From assembly GCA_964036315.1 (NCBI GenBank), contig OZ038485.1, forward strand, positions 100,951,249-101,015,248: a stretch of 64,000 nucleotides of DNA. The letters are read 5' to 3'. Below the pieces are notes generated by a model. It saw only the letters and a program-made list of their open reading frames with translations. It had not been told where the DNA came from and searched no databases. Positions within the stretch are counted from its first letter, which is position 1. Every line of letters starts with the position of its first letter. Source of the DNA: Acanthosepion esculentum. Taxonomy: Eukaryota > Mollusca > Cephalopoda > Sepiida > Sepiidae. A program made the position numbers and the translations under genes. This document shows positions 1 to 11,255 of the stretch, one piece after another.

Positions 1-793
1 TTTCATCTGTTTTTCTTTTTGTTCTTCTTCTTCATCATTTCTTCTTCTTCTTCTTCTTCTTCTTCTTCTTCTTCTTCTTCTTCTTCAGCATATTAATTCT
101 TTCGTTCTCACTTATTCAGTAATCTCTTCTTGATCTCTTCTTTTTCTTTTTCTTCTTCTTCTTTACCCTGAATCCTTCGTTCTCTCTTCTTCAGTAAACT
201 CAACTTACACTATCTATAATATTTTTATCAATTTTTCTTCTTCTTTTTGTGCTGATTCCTTCGTTCTCACTTCTTCGTTAAACTCAACTCTCTCTCTCTC
301 TCTTTCTCTTCTGTACTCTCCCCATCATCCTGTTCTTCTTATTATTATTCTTTTATATACTGATTTCTTCGTTTTAACCTCAACTTTCTTTTTAACTTTC
401 TTCTTCTCCCGCTTTTCTTCTGCTTTTTCTCCTTTTTCTTTTCCTTCTTTTTCTTCTTTTTATTACTCTTCTCCTTTATCTTCTTTCTCTTCTGCTTCCC
501 CTGCTTCTTCTGCTTCTTCTTCTCGCCCATTGTGAGCTTCGTTCTTTCTTTCTTTTATTCTTGTGTTGACTATCTTTTTCCCTTACTTTTTACTATTTTC
601 TTCTTCTTCTTCTTCTTCTTCTTCTTCTTCTTCTTCTTCTTCTTCTTCTTCTTCTTCTTCTTCTTCTTCCAACTGTTCTCTCTTTCCTTCTTCTTCCACT
701 TATAGTTATCCTCCTTACTTTTCTTCTTCTTGCTTCCCGCTTTTTTCTTTCTTCATGCTTATCTTCTTTTTCTTCTTCTTCTTCTCCTACTTC

Positions 794-825
<32 letters not shown>

Positions 826-953
826 CTTCCAACTGTTCTCTCTTTCCTTCTTCTTCCACTTATAGTTATCCTCCTTACTTTTCTTCTTCTTGCTTCCCGC
901 TTTTTTCTTTCTTCATGCTTATCTTCTTTTTCTTCTTCTTCTTCTCCTACTTC

Positions 954-985
<32 letters not shown>

Positions 986-1010
986 CTTCTTCTTCTTCTT
1001 CTTCTTCTAT
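1..1010. repeat. Pyrimidine-rich TTC microsatellite block
   Basis: The plus strand is almost entirely T and C. Long uninterrupted TTC runs lie near 45-86, 598-669, 800-828 and 956-1006, with short CT runs near 290-310. Open frames here encode only poly-Ser, poly-Leu, poly-Phe, poly-Lys or poly-Arg and are read-through of the triplet repeat. No gene is seen. Confidence 0.95.
665..990. repeat. Tandem duplication, 160-bp period
   Basis: A segment starting AACTGTTCTC at 671 is repeated almost exactly at 831, including the unique AACTGTTC, CACTTATAG and CTTCCCGC words between the TTC runs. The two copies are near-identical, so the duplication looks recent. It probably arose by slippage or unequal exchange between the flanking TTC runs. 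Confidence 0.9.
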
Positions 1011-1529
1011 GCACAGCTTTCTTCGCCCGTATTTTTTTTATATTCTCAACTTTCTCTCTTCTTCTTATGGACAATTCTTTCGTTCTGACTTTTTCGATAT
1101 TCTCCATTTTCTTCTGTCATTTCTTCTCCTCCTTCGACTTTCCATCGTATTCTTCACGATGCTATTCTATTATCAGACATTTGCATCCTCATATAAGAGA
1201 TATCCAGTAGCCATCGCTAGGATAAAGTAACAGCAAGTCTCTCCCTAAAAATCCGTCGCTTTTCTCAGTATTTATTGCTTTCTTTATTATTATTCACCCA
1301 TCAGGTATTCAAACAAGTTGTAATTGAGGGCTTACACGAGAAATTAAGGGGCAACATTACTTTCCTTCGTATTCTCGCTATCGTCTGCCTCAATGAGACT
1401 CTTCTGAATTTTGATTCCTGGAAAATATTGCCTAATTTTTTCAGGTCCATTCCCAGTGCATAGATTACTACTTGCCTGACTGTCAATTTTATGTTCAGCA
1501 ATTTCCTCAGCTCTCTGGCAACGTCGCAA
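1011..1529. other. No feature recognised
   Basis: T-rich up to about 1150, then mixed sequence. The open frames of 61-66 codons overlap on both strands and show no motif I recognise. Confidence 0.6.
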
Positions 1530-1543
1530 TAATATTAATAATA

Positions 1544-1576
<33 letters not shown>

Positions 1577-1660
1577 GTTGTTATTGTTGTTGCTGTTGTT
1601 GTTTTTTTGATGTTGTTGTTTGTGTGCCATGCTTCTTGTTTTGTATCCTGTAGAGTCGGG
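1530..1660 (-). repeat. AAC/AAT microsatellite tail of LINE-A
   Basis: On the plus strand this is an ATT run followed by GTT and mixed GTT/GCT triplets. It lies immediately 3' of the LINE-A 3' UTR when read on the minus strand, which is where a non-LTR element carries its simple-repeat tail. The microsatellite was therefore probably seeded by the insertion. Confidence 0.7.
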
Positions 1661-3845
1661 TCCAAACTTCATTTCTTGGGCCCTATAGGAGAATTGTCAT
1701 TTAATTGATTGCACTTTTCTTAGCAAATGGGATGTTCCTAGTAGGGCGATCATCTGGTCAACTTGTATGTTGATGTTAACTGGGACACTGTTAGTAAAAA
1801 TGTCCATTCCTTTTGTCACGAGGCCCAGAGTTCCGATTACTATTGGTACAGTCTCAGTCTTCATACTCCACACCCTGTTAATCTCGATCTCCAGGTCCTT
1901 GTATTTGGAGAATTACTCGATAATTATTATGGGGGTGTTTCTTTCAGATGGCACTATTTTGTCAATAAGTATATACTTCCTGAACTTTTTCTCTTTTATG
2001 ATAATATCAGGTTTGTTGACTTTTATTTCTCTATCAGTTTGAATTGGCATGTCCCAGAGGGTAGTTACATCGTTATATTCGGTAACTGTGTCTGGTTGGT
2101 GCTCATACCATCTCTCAGTGGTTTCGATTTTGTGCTTCTTGCATATCTTCCAGTGCACATATGTCTCTACCTTGTTATGTCTGTGGGTATATTCATTTAT
2201 TGACAGTTCCAGACATCCTGAAATAATATGATCGACAGTTTCATCATATTTTCCGCAGATCCTGCATTTCAGTTTAGTTCCATCCTTGATTATGTGACTG
2301 GGATAGGACCTGGTTGCGAGACTTTGGTCCTGAGCTGCAATAATGATAATAAATAATAATAAATTTCAGCCCGTTGCTCCTCAGCCAGAAATGTGTTTTC
2401 TGTTAGTCCATATCTGCTTCTTTTTCTTCTTTTTAGATGTTTGCCATGCAAAGGCTTGTCCTCCCATTTGTTTCTTTTTAATTTCATTTGGCCAAGTTAT
2501 TTTGCTTTCCGTTTTACTCGTTTGGCGTAGATGTTATTCGCTTCATTTTTTGTTGGTAGGGTTTCAGGTATATTAATCTGTTTCTTGCTGAGTGCAGCTT
2601 CTTTGTTGATGGAGTGAATTTGGTGTTTTACTATTTGTAGGGGAGGGACATTGGTTTTTCTGAGGTAGGCTTCCAATCGGATTGTTGTAGATTTTAGAGT
2701 TAATTCTAGTTGGATTAGACCTCGACCTCCTAAGTTCTTAGTACATCCCACCTATCAACATCTGATCTCAGGTGATGCATCCTCATTTGGGTAAGTGTTT
2801 TCATGGTCTTAGCATCCAATCCTTTAATGCCATTCAACTTCCATTTAATACTGTTGAAACTGTATGTTACTACGAGTATAGCTAAGGTGTTGGTAGCCTT
2901 CATTTTATTGGCTCCATTGAGTTTATTTTCTAGTATAAAACGCACTCTCCTATAATATTCTTTTCGTATCTTTTTCTACATAATTAAATGTTGTATTCCG
3001 TCACCTTCATTAATTCGCAAGTATTTGTATGTACCACCTTGGTCTAGTTCTTTAATTTTGGTATCTGTCTATATTTCTGACATGAGGTATAATAAGAACA
3101 CTATTTACATTATTCGGACTATTGTCGCCATATTTATTATAACGTTTCGGTCGTTGTACGCTCCGGCCTTCTTCAGGTGGTTGGAATGTCGAACTTAACC
3201 CTTTATTTCGCTCACTGGCGTAGACTGTTCTAGTTCCACGTGTCATGTTTAATGAATGTCAGTTGTCAATTATCTCCTGTTAATTTCCTTCTGCAAGTTC
3301 TCCACTGCTTTAACCGGGTATTGAACTCACACTCCTTTGGTCCTGTCACTGGATCTAAATAACGCCTTTATCCACTGTGCCATGTGTCCTTTAATTTTTG
3401 TTGTTGATATCAAGGTCTAAAATCCGAAGTTTTCGTTAGTTTACCGCCTTTGAAAGTGGCTTTGGCACATTTGTTGATTCCGAACTACACCCTAATGTCT
3501 TCCCTGAAGGTTTTGACAAGGGTGTGTAAGTTTTTCTGTTGGTTGTCACCATTGGCAAACGATTTAAGATCATCAATATAAAATAAGTGATTCAATTTGC
3601 CATTTTGTGCCTTGTATCCGTGACTACTGTTTTTCAGTATCAGCTGAGTGGCGCTAGTGCAAGGCAGGAGATTAGTGCTGACAATGAATCTCCCTGCAAG
3701 ATCCCGCTTTTGATGGTCTCGATGTTAATGACCCGTTTGTATGGTTTAGACTTAGTGTAGTCTTCCAGTTTTTCAGGCTTTCTATTATGCATTTGACCGT
3801 TGTGGGGCACATAATTTTACACTGAGCACAAAGAGCACAAAATAA
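1661..3845 (-). mobile_element. LINE-A: non-LTR reverse transcriptase, degraded, interrupted by a SINE
   Basis: Read on the minus strand, this is the 3' part of a non-LTR retrotransposon polyprotein. Visible in order are the RT block GILQGDSLSAL (3673-3705) and the catalytic YIDD (3569-3580). A thumb-like stretch with GGRGLIQLE follows, then WEDKPLHG near 2450, a CxxC...HxxxxC knuckle (about 2190-2265) and the terminal FSKYKDLEIEI domain. The frame ends at a TGA at 1697-1699. Frameshifts near 3630 and 3720, plus in-frame stops, make it dead. The 3' UTR and a simple-repeat tail follow. The C-terminal layout matches the R2-like metazoan non-LTR group, but I do not assign a clade. The 5' half, including any endonuclease, is absent or unrecognisable. 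Confidence 0.9.
3061..3388 (-). mobile_element. SINE-B copy inserted in LINE-A, with target-site duplication
   Basis: On the minus strand the head is tRNA-like: a perfect A-box match TGGCACAGTGG and a B-box-like GAGTTCAATACC. A central core with CCTGAAGAAGGCC...GGCCGAAACG-type sequence follows, then a 3' part ending near AATAGTCCGAATAATG. Both ends abut CTTTAATTTT (3050-3059 and 3389-3398), a 10-bp target-site duplication, and the LINE-A frame resumes on both sides. The same family recurs at 10.6, 20.9, 38.2 and 63.0 kb. Confidence 0.9.
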
Positions 3846-4254
3846 AATTAAAATTACAAAATTAATTTTAAATAAGTCAAAGCGACTTAAAAGGAAATTA
3901 AAGAAAAGAAAAACGTAATTCCATCTTGTATCAAATTTTGGATAGCTTACATGTTGAAAGGCGGACACAGAATGCCACCCTACAAATGCTCAACTTTCCG
4001 ACGCCAATGAGAGTGATAGCTATCAAATTTTATAGAGTAGACAAAACCCACCACCCACACCCTCATACGCACACACACTACAAGTTAGCGGAAGAGTCTT
4101 GAAGGAATTCATTAAACAAAGGGAAAGAAACTAAGAAAAACAAAATAGTTTTTACATTTGGGGTCATCTCTCAAACTCCTAGCCTCCAAAATGAAAATTC
4201 TCACTCAAAGAAAAGTCAGTGAGAATTTTAATTTAATTTATTTAATTTTTTTAT
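3846..4254. other. No feature recognised
   Basis: AT-rich sequence with no recognisable gene. It may contain the upstream, unrecognisable part of the LINE-A insertion. Confidence 0.5.
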
Positions 4255-4256
4255 TA

Positions 4257-4308
<52 letters not shown>

Positions 4309-4310
4309 CT
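4255..4310. repeat. TTA microsatellite
   Basis: An uninterrupted TTA run, preceded by T-rich sequence. Confidence 0.95.
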
Positions 4311-4404
4311 TCGTTGGAGCGGTATTTTTGTTTTCAACTGTTCTTGCATTATGAGTGCTCTCCATCACGTCTTACATACTCAGACACGTAGCACCTTTCA
4401 CATA

Positions 4405-4650
4405 TTGTTTGCAGTGCAACTGAAGCGATGGGATACCGGCGATATTACGATTTTCTTAATGTAATATTTCGGTTGTTTGGACCCAAACGCCTCAGTGATA
4501 ACTCGAACAATAATGGGGTGAACGTCCCACATTCTAACACCTTTAATCCAGGGTTAGGTGTAATTGTTGAGCTTGTCAACTTACTATTGTGTCCGCCAAG
4601 AACAGCCACGTCAATGAGGAAGGCGGTTCCTTGTTTCTTTTTCTGACGAT
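4405..4650 (-). mobile_element. Possible retroelement coding fragment
   Basis: One minus-strand frame reads FLIDVAVLGGHN, then VLECGTFTPLLFE and RYPIASVALQ. The pattern (IDV, then a GTFTPL block) resembles C-terminal regions of reverse-transcriptase polyproteins in invertebrate repeats. The match is from memory and weak; stops and frame changes are present. Confidence 0.35.
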
Positions 4651-4659
4651 GGTTGTGTC

Positions 4660-5419
4660 GGTTTAATAAAATTATTATTATTTAGCATTTTCACTTCGTA
4701 TCGTTATTGACTAACAAATAACAGCAAGTCCCTTCAAGTTTGCACTGCATCCGATGTTCGAAATTAGTACTACTATTTATGCCTCTGTGTCTTTATATAA
4801 AAAGTGACTGATCTTCATCGTTAAGAAGCAAACAATCAAGAAATAACGAAATATGTTTTTTAAAAATGACCTCATTCTCGTTTATCAATAGCCCCACTGC
4901 CAGTCATCAAATCAGTTTTTTTTTCTGTAATCCAACACGAGGAACGATTTTTACAACTAATGCGTCTTTTTTCTTTTTTTTTTTTTTTGAAAAATTCTTT
5001 CCCTAACGAAGCTTGGGAAAATACATAAATTCCATTCGTTTGAGTGTGGCCTCAGTCTGTAAAGAGATATTTACAGGCGTTCCCTTCATATTTCTAAAAA
5101 CGAAAACATTGAGGATACTGAGACTATTGTTCGATTATTGGAAAGACTTGCTGTCACTTGATCTTCTTAAAAAGAAAACACCATTTAGTATTAGGTTGAA
5201 AATATCATCAATAATAATAACTATGAATACAAGTGAAAAGTTTATGGTTTTCCTGCTTGAATTTTCGGATGAATCTTAATTCTTCAGTGAATCATTGAAT
5301 AAGCTCATGGCGAGTTCTATGACAATAACACTAGAAATTACCCATTCGCATCGTTAAATATTTGAGCTTAACAACTTTAAGAAAACTTAAACAAAATATT
5401 GCAATAACAATTTTAAATA
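4660..5419. other. No feature recognised
   Basis: AT-rich sequence. An open frame of 88 codons (5013-5279) shows no domain, and nothing else is identifiable. Confidence 0.6.
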
Positions 5420-6760
5420 TGAATGATGGTATTTATTTTAAAAAGTAAGTGGGTACAAATAAAAAAAATCACTGAAACAGACGTTAAACACTTCTATTTT
5501 CCCTATTTTATTCTTTCTTTCGTTCTTTCTTTCGTTCTTTTTTCTTTCTGTCTGTCTTTCTTTCGTTCTTTTTTCTTTCTTTCTGTCTTTCTTTCTTTCT
5601 CCGTGAAACCAGCTTCTCTGATATGTCTTTTCCGTCTTTCCACACGTTCACAAGGGAATATTCCATTATTTATGAGGTATTGACAGGATGTAACGTTCGT
5701 GTTAACTAAGGGAGGAACAACCTGAATTATAATAAGATAAAAACAATGCTACACTGGTTGTCCCTTTCATACCTTTTGAACTTAACTGGTTGAGATGTTA
5801 AAATATACACATTCTTTCTTCGTAAATTACGATGGGCTACTGTAAATATTTCGATCTTCCCATTTTTTCTTTCTTTCTTTTATTTTCTCAGTGAAACCAC
5901 GTAACGTCTCTGCTGTGTCTTTTCCGTCTTTCCTAGCGATCAAAACAGAATAGTTTATTATTTATTAGGTATTGGTAGGAGTCGTTAAAACCTTGGGGCT
6001 TGTCTTTTTCTTACATTTTTCTATCTTTCGTTTATTTTCTTACTGAAACCAAGTAACGTCTCTGAAATGTCTTTTCTGTCTTCCATTATACGATCAAAAC
6101 GGAATAGTCTATTATTTATGTGGCGTTGGCAGGAGCCGTTAAAAACTCACGTCTTCACTTTTTCTTTCTTTCTTTTTTTTCTTTTTTGATTTTCTCACTG
6201 AAATCAAGTAACGTTTTTGAAATGTCTTTTCTGTCTTCCATTATACGATCAAAACGGAATAGTCTATTATTTATGTGGTATTGGCAGGAGCCGTTAAAAA
6301 ATCACGTCTTCACTTTTTCTTTCTTTCTTTTTTTTCTTTTTTGATTTTCTCATTGAAATCAAGTAACGCTTTTGATATGACTTTCACGTCTTTCCACACG
6401 ATCAAAATGAAATAGTCCATTATTTATGAGGTATTGACAGGCGACGTTAAACACATCTGTCTTCACTTCTTTCTTTCTTACTTTTTTTTCTAACTGAAAG
6501 AAAGTAGCCTTTCTTGTATGTCTTTTCCCTCTTTTCACGCGATCAAAACGGAATACTTCATTATCTATGAGGTATTGGCAGGGCGTAACGGTCATGCCAA
6601 CTAAGGGTGGGGGAGAATAATAATAAGAGAAAATGCTAAATTGGTTATAGCTTTCATTGCTTCTGATCTTAACTAATTGTAGCTTTTAACATATGCAAAT
6701 TCTTTCTTCGTAAATTATGATGGCCTACTGTAAAAATCCCATTCAGTACCATAGATTATA
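5420..6760. repeat. Tandem array, about 150-bp unit, with a duplicated flank
   Basis: About six diverged units each contain CTGAAAYCAAGTAACG, then GATCAAAACGGAATAG, TATTTATGNGGTATTGGCAGG and a TTTC-rich spacer. Unit starts lie near 5608, 5886, 6043, 6199, 6353 and 6495. A longer piece (about 5690-5850) that includes CTAAGGG and TTCTTTCTTCGTAAATTA recurs at about 6595-6740, so a block of roughly 900 bp was duplicated at a higher level. Frames here are repeat read-through. Confidence 0.85.
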
Positions 6761-7739
6761 TCCAAGGAGCAGATATATATCTGTTCATGAATAGGGGTAA
6801 TGGGGGAGCATTATGGCCAGATGTTGAGAGGGTTAGATTTTTTTTGTAATCTGAGGAATGAGGCAGGTAATGTGAATAAGTAGTCACCTTTTTTTACACT
6901 ATAAGACCAAAGAGCCACTCAAAATAGACGGTTACACAAAATTTGGGTTGTTTAAGGGTAGATAACGATTGGTCTTTCATTTTAAGAAGCTAAGATTGAA
7001 GGGATCGTGGAAGCACCGTATCGGAAATGCGTCCCACAATGCAACAGTTCACCTCGGTATAAGATAACTGGTTACTGGCAGATATCGTAGTTTTTTAAAT
7101 TTCAAGGCGACGAATTGGAATAGATTGGTGTGTGTTAGTATAGCCCTTATTTATTTTCCCAGGCACGAATATTTGTGTGACCTCGTATTGAACAGGTCAG
7201 ATCATGTATTTTTTTATTTCATTTCTGACGCATATGTCAGCCGAATATGTTTTGGTTTTGGAGCAGTGGCTCTGAATGAAATGGGGTAAAATCAAAACAT
7301 AAGATTTGGTGTTTTAACCCCGACTTTAAACAATAGGAAATTGATTAATTTTGTGTGTAAACAGTTTGATATGTGAGCATAGAATTATGTATAAATTAAG
7401 GTCGAGGATACTGTGAAAACGGACTGGGACAACAGAGAGACATGAGTCGTAAGACAAACACGCAGTAGCACACCTACACGAGAAAGGTCCCGATATCCAC
7501 TGGAATTTTTGATTGAACCTTGCTGAACATACTGATCGCAATTCCAAGTCGCCGCCTTCTAATTATTTTGTGTTCATAGATGCTAAATAGATTCGATTGT
7601 AAATCATTTTATTCGCCTTCATTAAATCGTCTATATTTAACCAAAACTGGCATTATTATTTCTTCGGTGAGAGATTGACTTTATTTCCACCCAGCCCAGT
7701 CGTCAACAAGACGTTTACCACGGCTTATTGATTAACAGA
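6761..7739. other. No feature recognised
   Basis: Mixed-composition sequence with no repeat family or gene I recognise. A 73-codon minus-strand frame (7326-7547) shows no motif. Confidence 0.6.
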
Positions 7740-8375
7740 AGAAAGATAACTTTCTTCGTCAGTAGGAATCACAGCACTTGAAGAACAAAAGACTGGACGA
7801 TCGAAGACTTATACTGGCACCAATCCCTAAAACAGTTTGGAAGCTGTAGAACTATCCTTATTCAAAAGCCGTGCGAGGATTGAGATGTCGGAACAAGCGG
7901 GGTCCGATGTGAGCCGCTACATGTCGACAGAAAGCGACACTAGACCAACGGGGCCTAGGAGGAAACGTGTACGGGAAGAGAGGGAGGGTTATACTATTCT
8001 TGTTTTCAATTTCCACATATTTCTTTTTCGTTTTCCAGGTCTTTATACTTCGTTAGTTTTTAAAATTTCTTGGTTTCTATGTGACACAGTTCACTGGGTA
8101 AGCCATATCAATTAGTAGGCAAGGTTTTTTTTTTCTTTTCCTATTTCATTCAATCTTCCCCGTCTGTAAATATCCCATAGAATTGTGGTGTCTTCTATTT
8201 CTGTAACTGGTAAGAAAGTGACTGAAGTTGTGATGCCAGTAAGAATCACAACACTTGAAGAACCAAAACCGGAATTGTTGATGTTCCCATGTGCCACATT
8301 TTTGAGATTTCTATTTCAAGGTCCTTGTATTTTGACAGTTTTTCGAATATCTTCAAAGATACATTGCAGTCTGCA

Positions 8376-8428
<53 letters not shown>

Positions 8429-8640
8429 CGACAACTTATACTGGCACCAATCTCTAAATCAGTCTGGAAGCTGTATAGCTCTCCTTATCCAATAAGCGTG
8501 GCAGGATTGAAATAACGGAACAAGCTGGGTCTGAACTGATAGTCTGAACGTCGACAGAAAACGAAACTAGATCAACAGCGCTTCGGGGACGTGTTCGAGA
8601 ACAGAGAGGGTTATATCAATATACTGGGGAACGCCCTCAA
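7740..8640 (-). mobile_element. LINE-A C-terminal fragments in a direct duplication
   Basis: Two partial copies of the LINE-A C-terminus lie on the minus strand. One reads FEKLSKYKDLEIEISKMW (about 8290-8370). The other reads TTILWDI then LLIDMAYP and LTKYKDLE (about 8000-8200), with stops. The flanking segments 7780-7990 and 8420-8620 are diverged direct repeats of each other; both start near CTTATACTGGCACCAAT and end near AGAGGGTTATA, with an offset of about 640 bp. The locus is a duplicated or rearranged LINE-A 3' end. Confidence 0.8.
8376..8429. repeat. ATT microsatellite inside a LINE-A fragment
   Basis: An uninterrupted TTA/ATT run at the junction between LINE-A coding sequence and the duplicated flank, consistent with an old element tail. 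Confidence 0.9.
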
Positions 8641-8763
8641 TCGAAGAATATACGGATTGAACACCGTTACCGATTTGAAGGTAATTATAACTGAGCCCGA
8701 TCTGCAAGGTTATTCACTGTTTTTATCAAAGAAAAAATAAACCTGTCACCCTATCGCACATAT

Positions 8764-9225
8764 TTGGCTGTGATGCATCTGCTTTCGCTGGTTCCTAGGC
8801 CTCATGAATTTAAACGTCCTACGAGGCTGGCATCCCGTTCCCACCCCTTCACCGTTGAAACTGTTAGATGTAGACGTCTCTTCTACTCCAATAGCTTCAT
8901 GTCTCGCACATCTCGCCTGTGGAACTCCCTTCCTTATTCCTGTTTCCCTGACAAATACAATCTCCAATTATTTAAGTGTAACGTCAATCGACATCTCCAG
9001 TTGCCTTGATCTATCCACTTCCTTTCTCCACATCCTTTCACATTTCATTCCTATCTGCTCTCGCTCCAAATCGTCTGTAACCCCCTTACCTTGATCGATC
9101 CACTATCTTTCTCCACATCCCCTCCTTTACCACTCCTATCTGCTCTTCCTCCAAACCTTCTGTAACCCCTTGCGTGCTAGTGGCTTCCAGCCTTGCTTGG
9201 GGTGATAAGCTTAAAAAAAAAAAAA
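8764..9225 (+). mobile_element. LINE-B C-terminus, 3' UTR and poly(A)
   Basis: The 81-codon frame 8764-9009 is the end of a CR1/jockey-like non-LTR polyprotein, recognisable by LVPRPHEFKRPTRLASRSH and TSRLWNSLP...FKCNVNRHL. It ends at a TGA (9007-9009). A C/T-rich 3' UTR follows, with the family-specific end GCTAGTGGCTTCCAGCCTT and GGGGTGATAAGCTT, then an A tract at 9210-9222. It is 5'-truncated, as is usual for this class. Confidence 0.9.
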
Positions 9226-9384
9226 TTAGGATTTGTATATTTGTAACTCAGAGTCCCTTTGCTGGCGTACCGTTCTCTCATCAAATAGTAAATATTGATT
9301 TAGATAGCGCGTACTTTTTACTTCTCATTGCATATTTTTTTCTATTTTACATATTAAATTGTTACATTTACACCCTCCACCTCT

Positions 9385-9404
9385 CTTTCTCTCTCTCTCA
9401 CACA

Positions 9405-9446
<42 letters not shown>

Positions 9447-9474
9447 CTCTCTATCTATCTATCTATCTATCTCG
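9385..9474. repeat. CT/CA/TATC compound microsatellite
   Basis: CT run, CA run, second CT run, then CTAT tetranucleotides, directly abutting the next LINE fragment. Confidence 0.95.
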
Positions 9475-9600
9475 CTCGCAGGCGGGACGTGGCAAGTCTC
9501 TCACTACTCTATCGCTACTACCATGGAAAGTGCTCAGACGAACTACATTCCTTGGTTCCCCCATGTCTAACCTTCACGGCTAGGACCCACCATGCCACTT
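9474..9600 (+). mobile_element. LINE-B-type coding fragment
   Basis: The frame reads RRRDVASLSLLYRYYHGKC and SDELHSLVPP, a conserved stretch just upstream of the LINE-B terminal domain. It is truncated on both sides and breaks after the LVPP block. Confidence 0.8.
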
Positions 9601-10263
9601 AACTAATAGAAAACCACCCACATTCCCCCCCCCGTATTCCATCGGTGGGGAGTTCCGCTCAAACAGTTTCTTCCCATGAACCACTACCTTGTGAAAAAGA
9701 CTTCCAAGAGGATTTTTCCTCGATCACTACAACCTGAACATGTTCAAGTCCTGAGTTAACCGTTATGTTTCCCTACTAGCCATATAATCTACCACTTAAC
9801 ATAATCCTCTACCTCGAGTGGCCCCCGGGCCTTGTACAGGGTGGAGCGATGAGAAATCAGTTAAAGCTGGAATACCGAATTTAATGCCGATATCCCCACT
9901 CGAAGACAGATTTTTACCAAAAGAACTTTAAAAAAATCGCATAAAATTAGAACAAATTGCAGCTGAGATATATATCTCCTAAAGATACAGGTTCAAGTCC
10001 AAGCACGTTATTTCGTAATTGGCGCTACATAATCATCTGGAAATCGTCGCCGAGGTCGTGTTCTAAATGTTATTACCCGATGCTTCAATACGTGTGCAAT
10101 CTAAACTTTATACCAAAAAATAAGATGAAATAACAAATGGAACTGCTAGTCTAAACAGATCTGTCGGGATCTGGCATAACAAAATTGCAAAATGGCTGAA
10201 AATTATGGATGAATCATTAGCGGCATAAAGAGACTCAATTTAAATATAAATGCATTTACATGA
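9601..10263. other. No feature recognised
   Basis: Mixed-composition sequence with a short C run near 9626. No gene, tRNA or repeat family is recognised. Confidence 0.55.
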
Positions 10264-10265
10264 AC

Positions 10266-10362
<97 letters not shown>
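10264..10362. repeat. AT dinucleotide microsatellite
   Basis: About 49 uninterrupted AT units. Confidence 0.98.
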
Positions 10363-10363
<1 letters not shown>

Positions 10364-10599
10364 AAATAATTAGAGATAAGTTATATGCTCGCACAATTCA
10401 GAGTTAGGGAAGCCCCATCCCAGCAAAAGAATAGTATTATTATTTCTTCAAAATATATTCCAGAATCTGTATCTCAAATACGGTAATGCCAGTCTTATTA
10501 AAAAAAAGAAAAAAGAATCTGTTATTTTTTTCCGATCCTAACATGCTCAACTTAAATTTTTTCGATTGCTTAGTAAGATCAATTAATCAGTTTAGTATA

Positions 10600-10915
10600 A
10601 TTATTTACATTATTTACATTGTTCGGATTGTTGTCCTCATGCCATATTCACGACGTTTTGGCCGTTGTACGTTCCGGCCTTCTTTAGGTGATTGGAATTT
10701 CGAACTGAACCCTTTATTTCGTCCACCGGGGTAGAATGTTTTAGTTCCACGTGCCATGCCTCCTCCGGATGACTCAGTTATCTCCCTTTAACTCAACACT
10801 CCAAGTTTTTGTACCAATCACCTGAGGAAGGCCGGAGCATACAACGGCCAAAACGTCGTGTATATGGCAATAAATATGTGGACAACAGTTCGAACACTGT
10901 AAATAATTCCAGTCC
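10600..10915. mobile_element. SINE-B inverted pair (head-to-head)
   Basis: A minus-strand copy covers about 10600-10800, from the 3' end TTACATTGTTCGGA back through the core and CACGTGCCATG. It is joined near 10805 to a plus-strand partial copy, CACCTGAGGAAGGCC...GGCCAAAACG, ending near 10910. Neither has the tRNA-like head. The two cores are complementary and could fold on each other. Confidence 0.85.
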
Positions 10916-11124
10916 CTCATCTCAGAATAATAAGCTGCTAGTTTGGTGGAAATCTACTAAGTTTAGTAATTTACATATAAATTAAGTTTTAAGAGTTGAA
11001 AGGTCGGCTGATTTTGAATATTTTTTCAGGTGGTGTACCTAAAGGTGTTCACAGAATTTTCAATCGTTCGTTATAAAATGTTCTCTAAGTTGTGTTGATG
11101 TATTATTGTCGAATCAGTTGCACC

Positions 11125-11255
11125 TTGAGGCGGTGTAATGGTTATGAAGCTTGTCTTACTCGACCAGTTACGACTGAGTAGTGAGTTCGATCATCACTGT
11201 GGGCTCCACACTTTCGGCCAAGTGCCACATCTAAAGTACGCTTGGAAAATCTCTA
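11125..11255 (+). mobile_element. SINE-C: tRNA-like SINE
   Basis: The tRNA-like head GCGGTGTAATGGTTATGAAG is followed by TTACGACTGAGTAGTGAG, a B-box-like AGTTCGATCATC, and the body GTGCCACATCTAAAG with CGCTTGGAAAATC. The same family occurs as three tandem copies at 34.8-35.2 kb. Confidence 0.75.
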
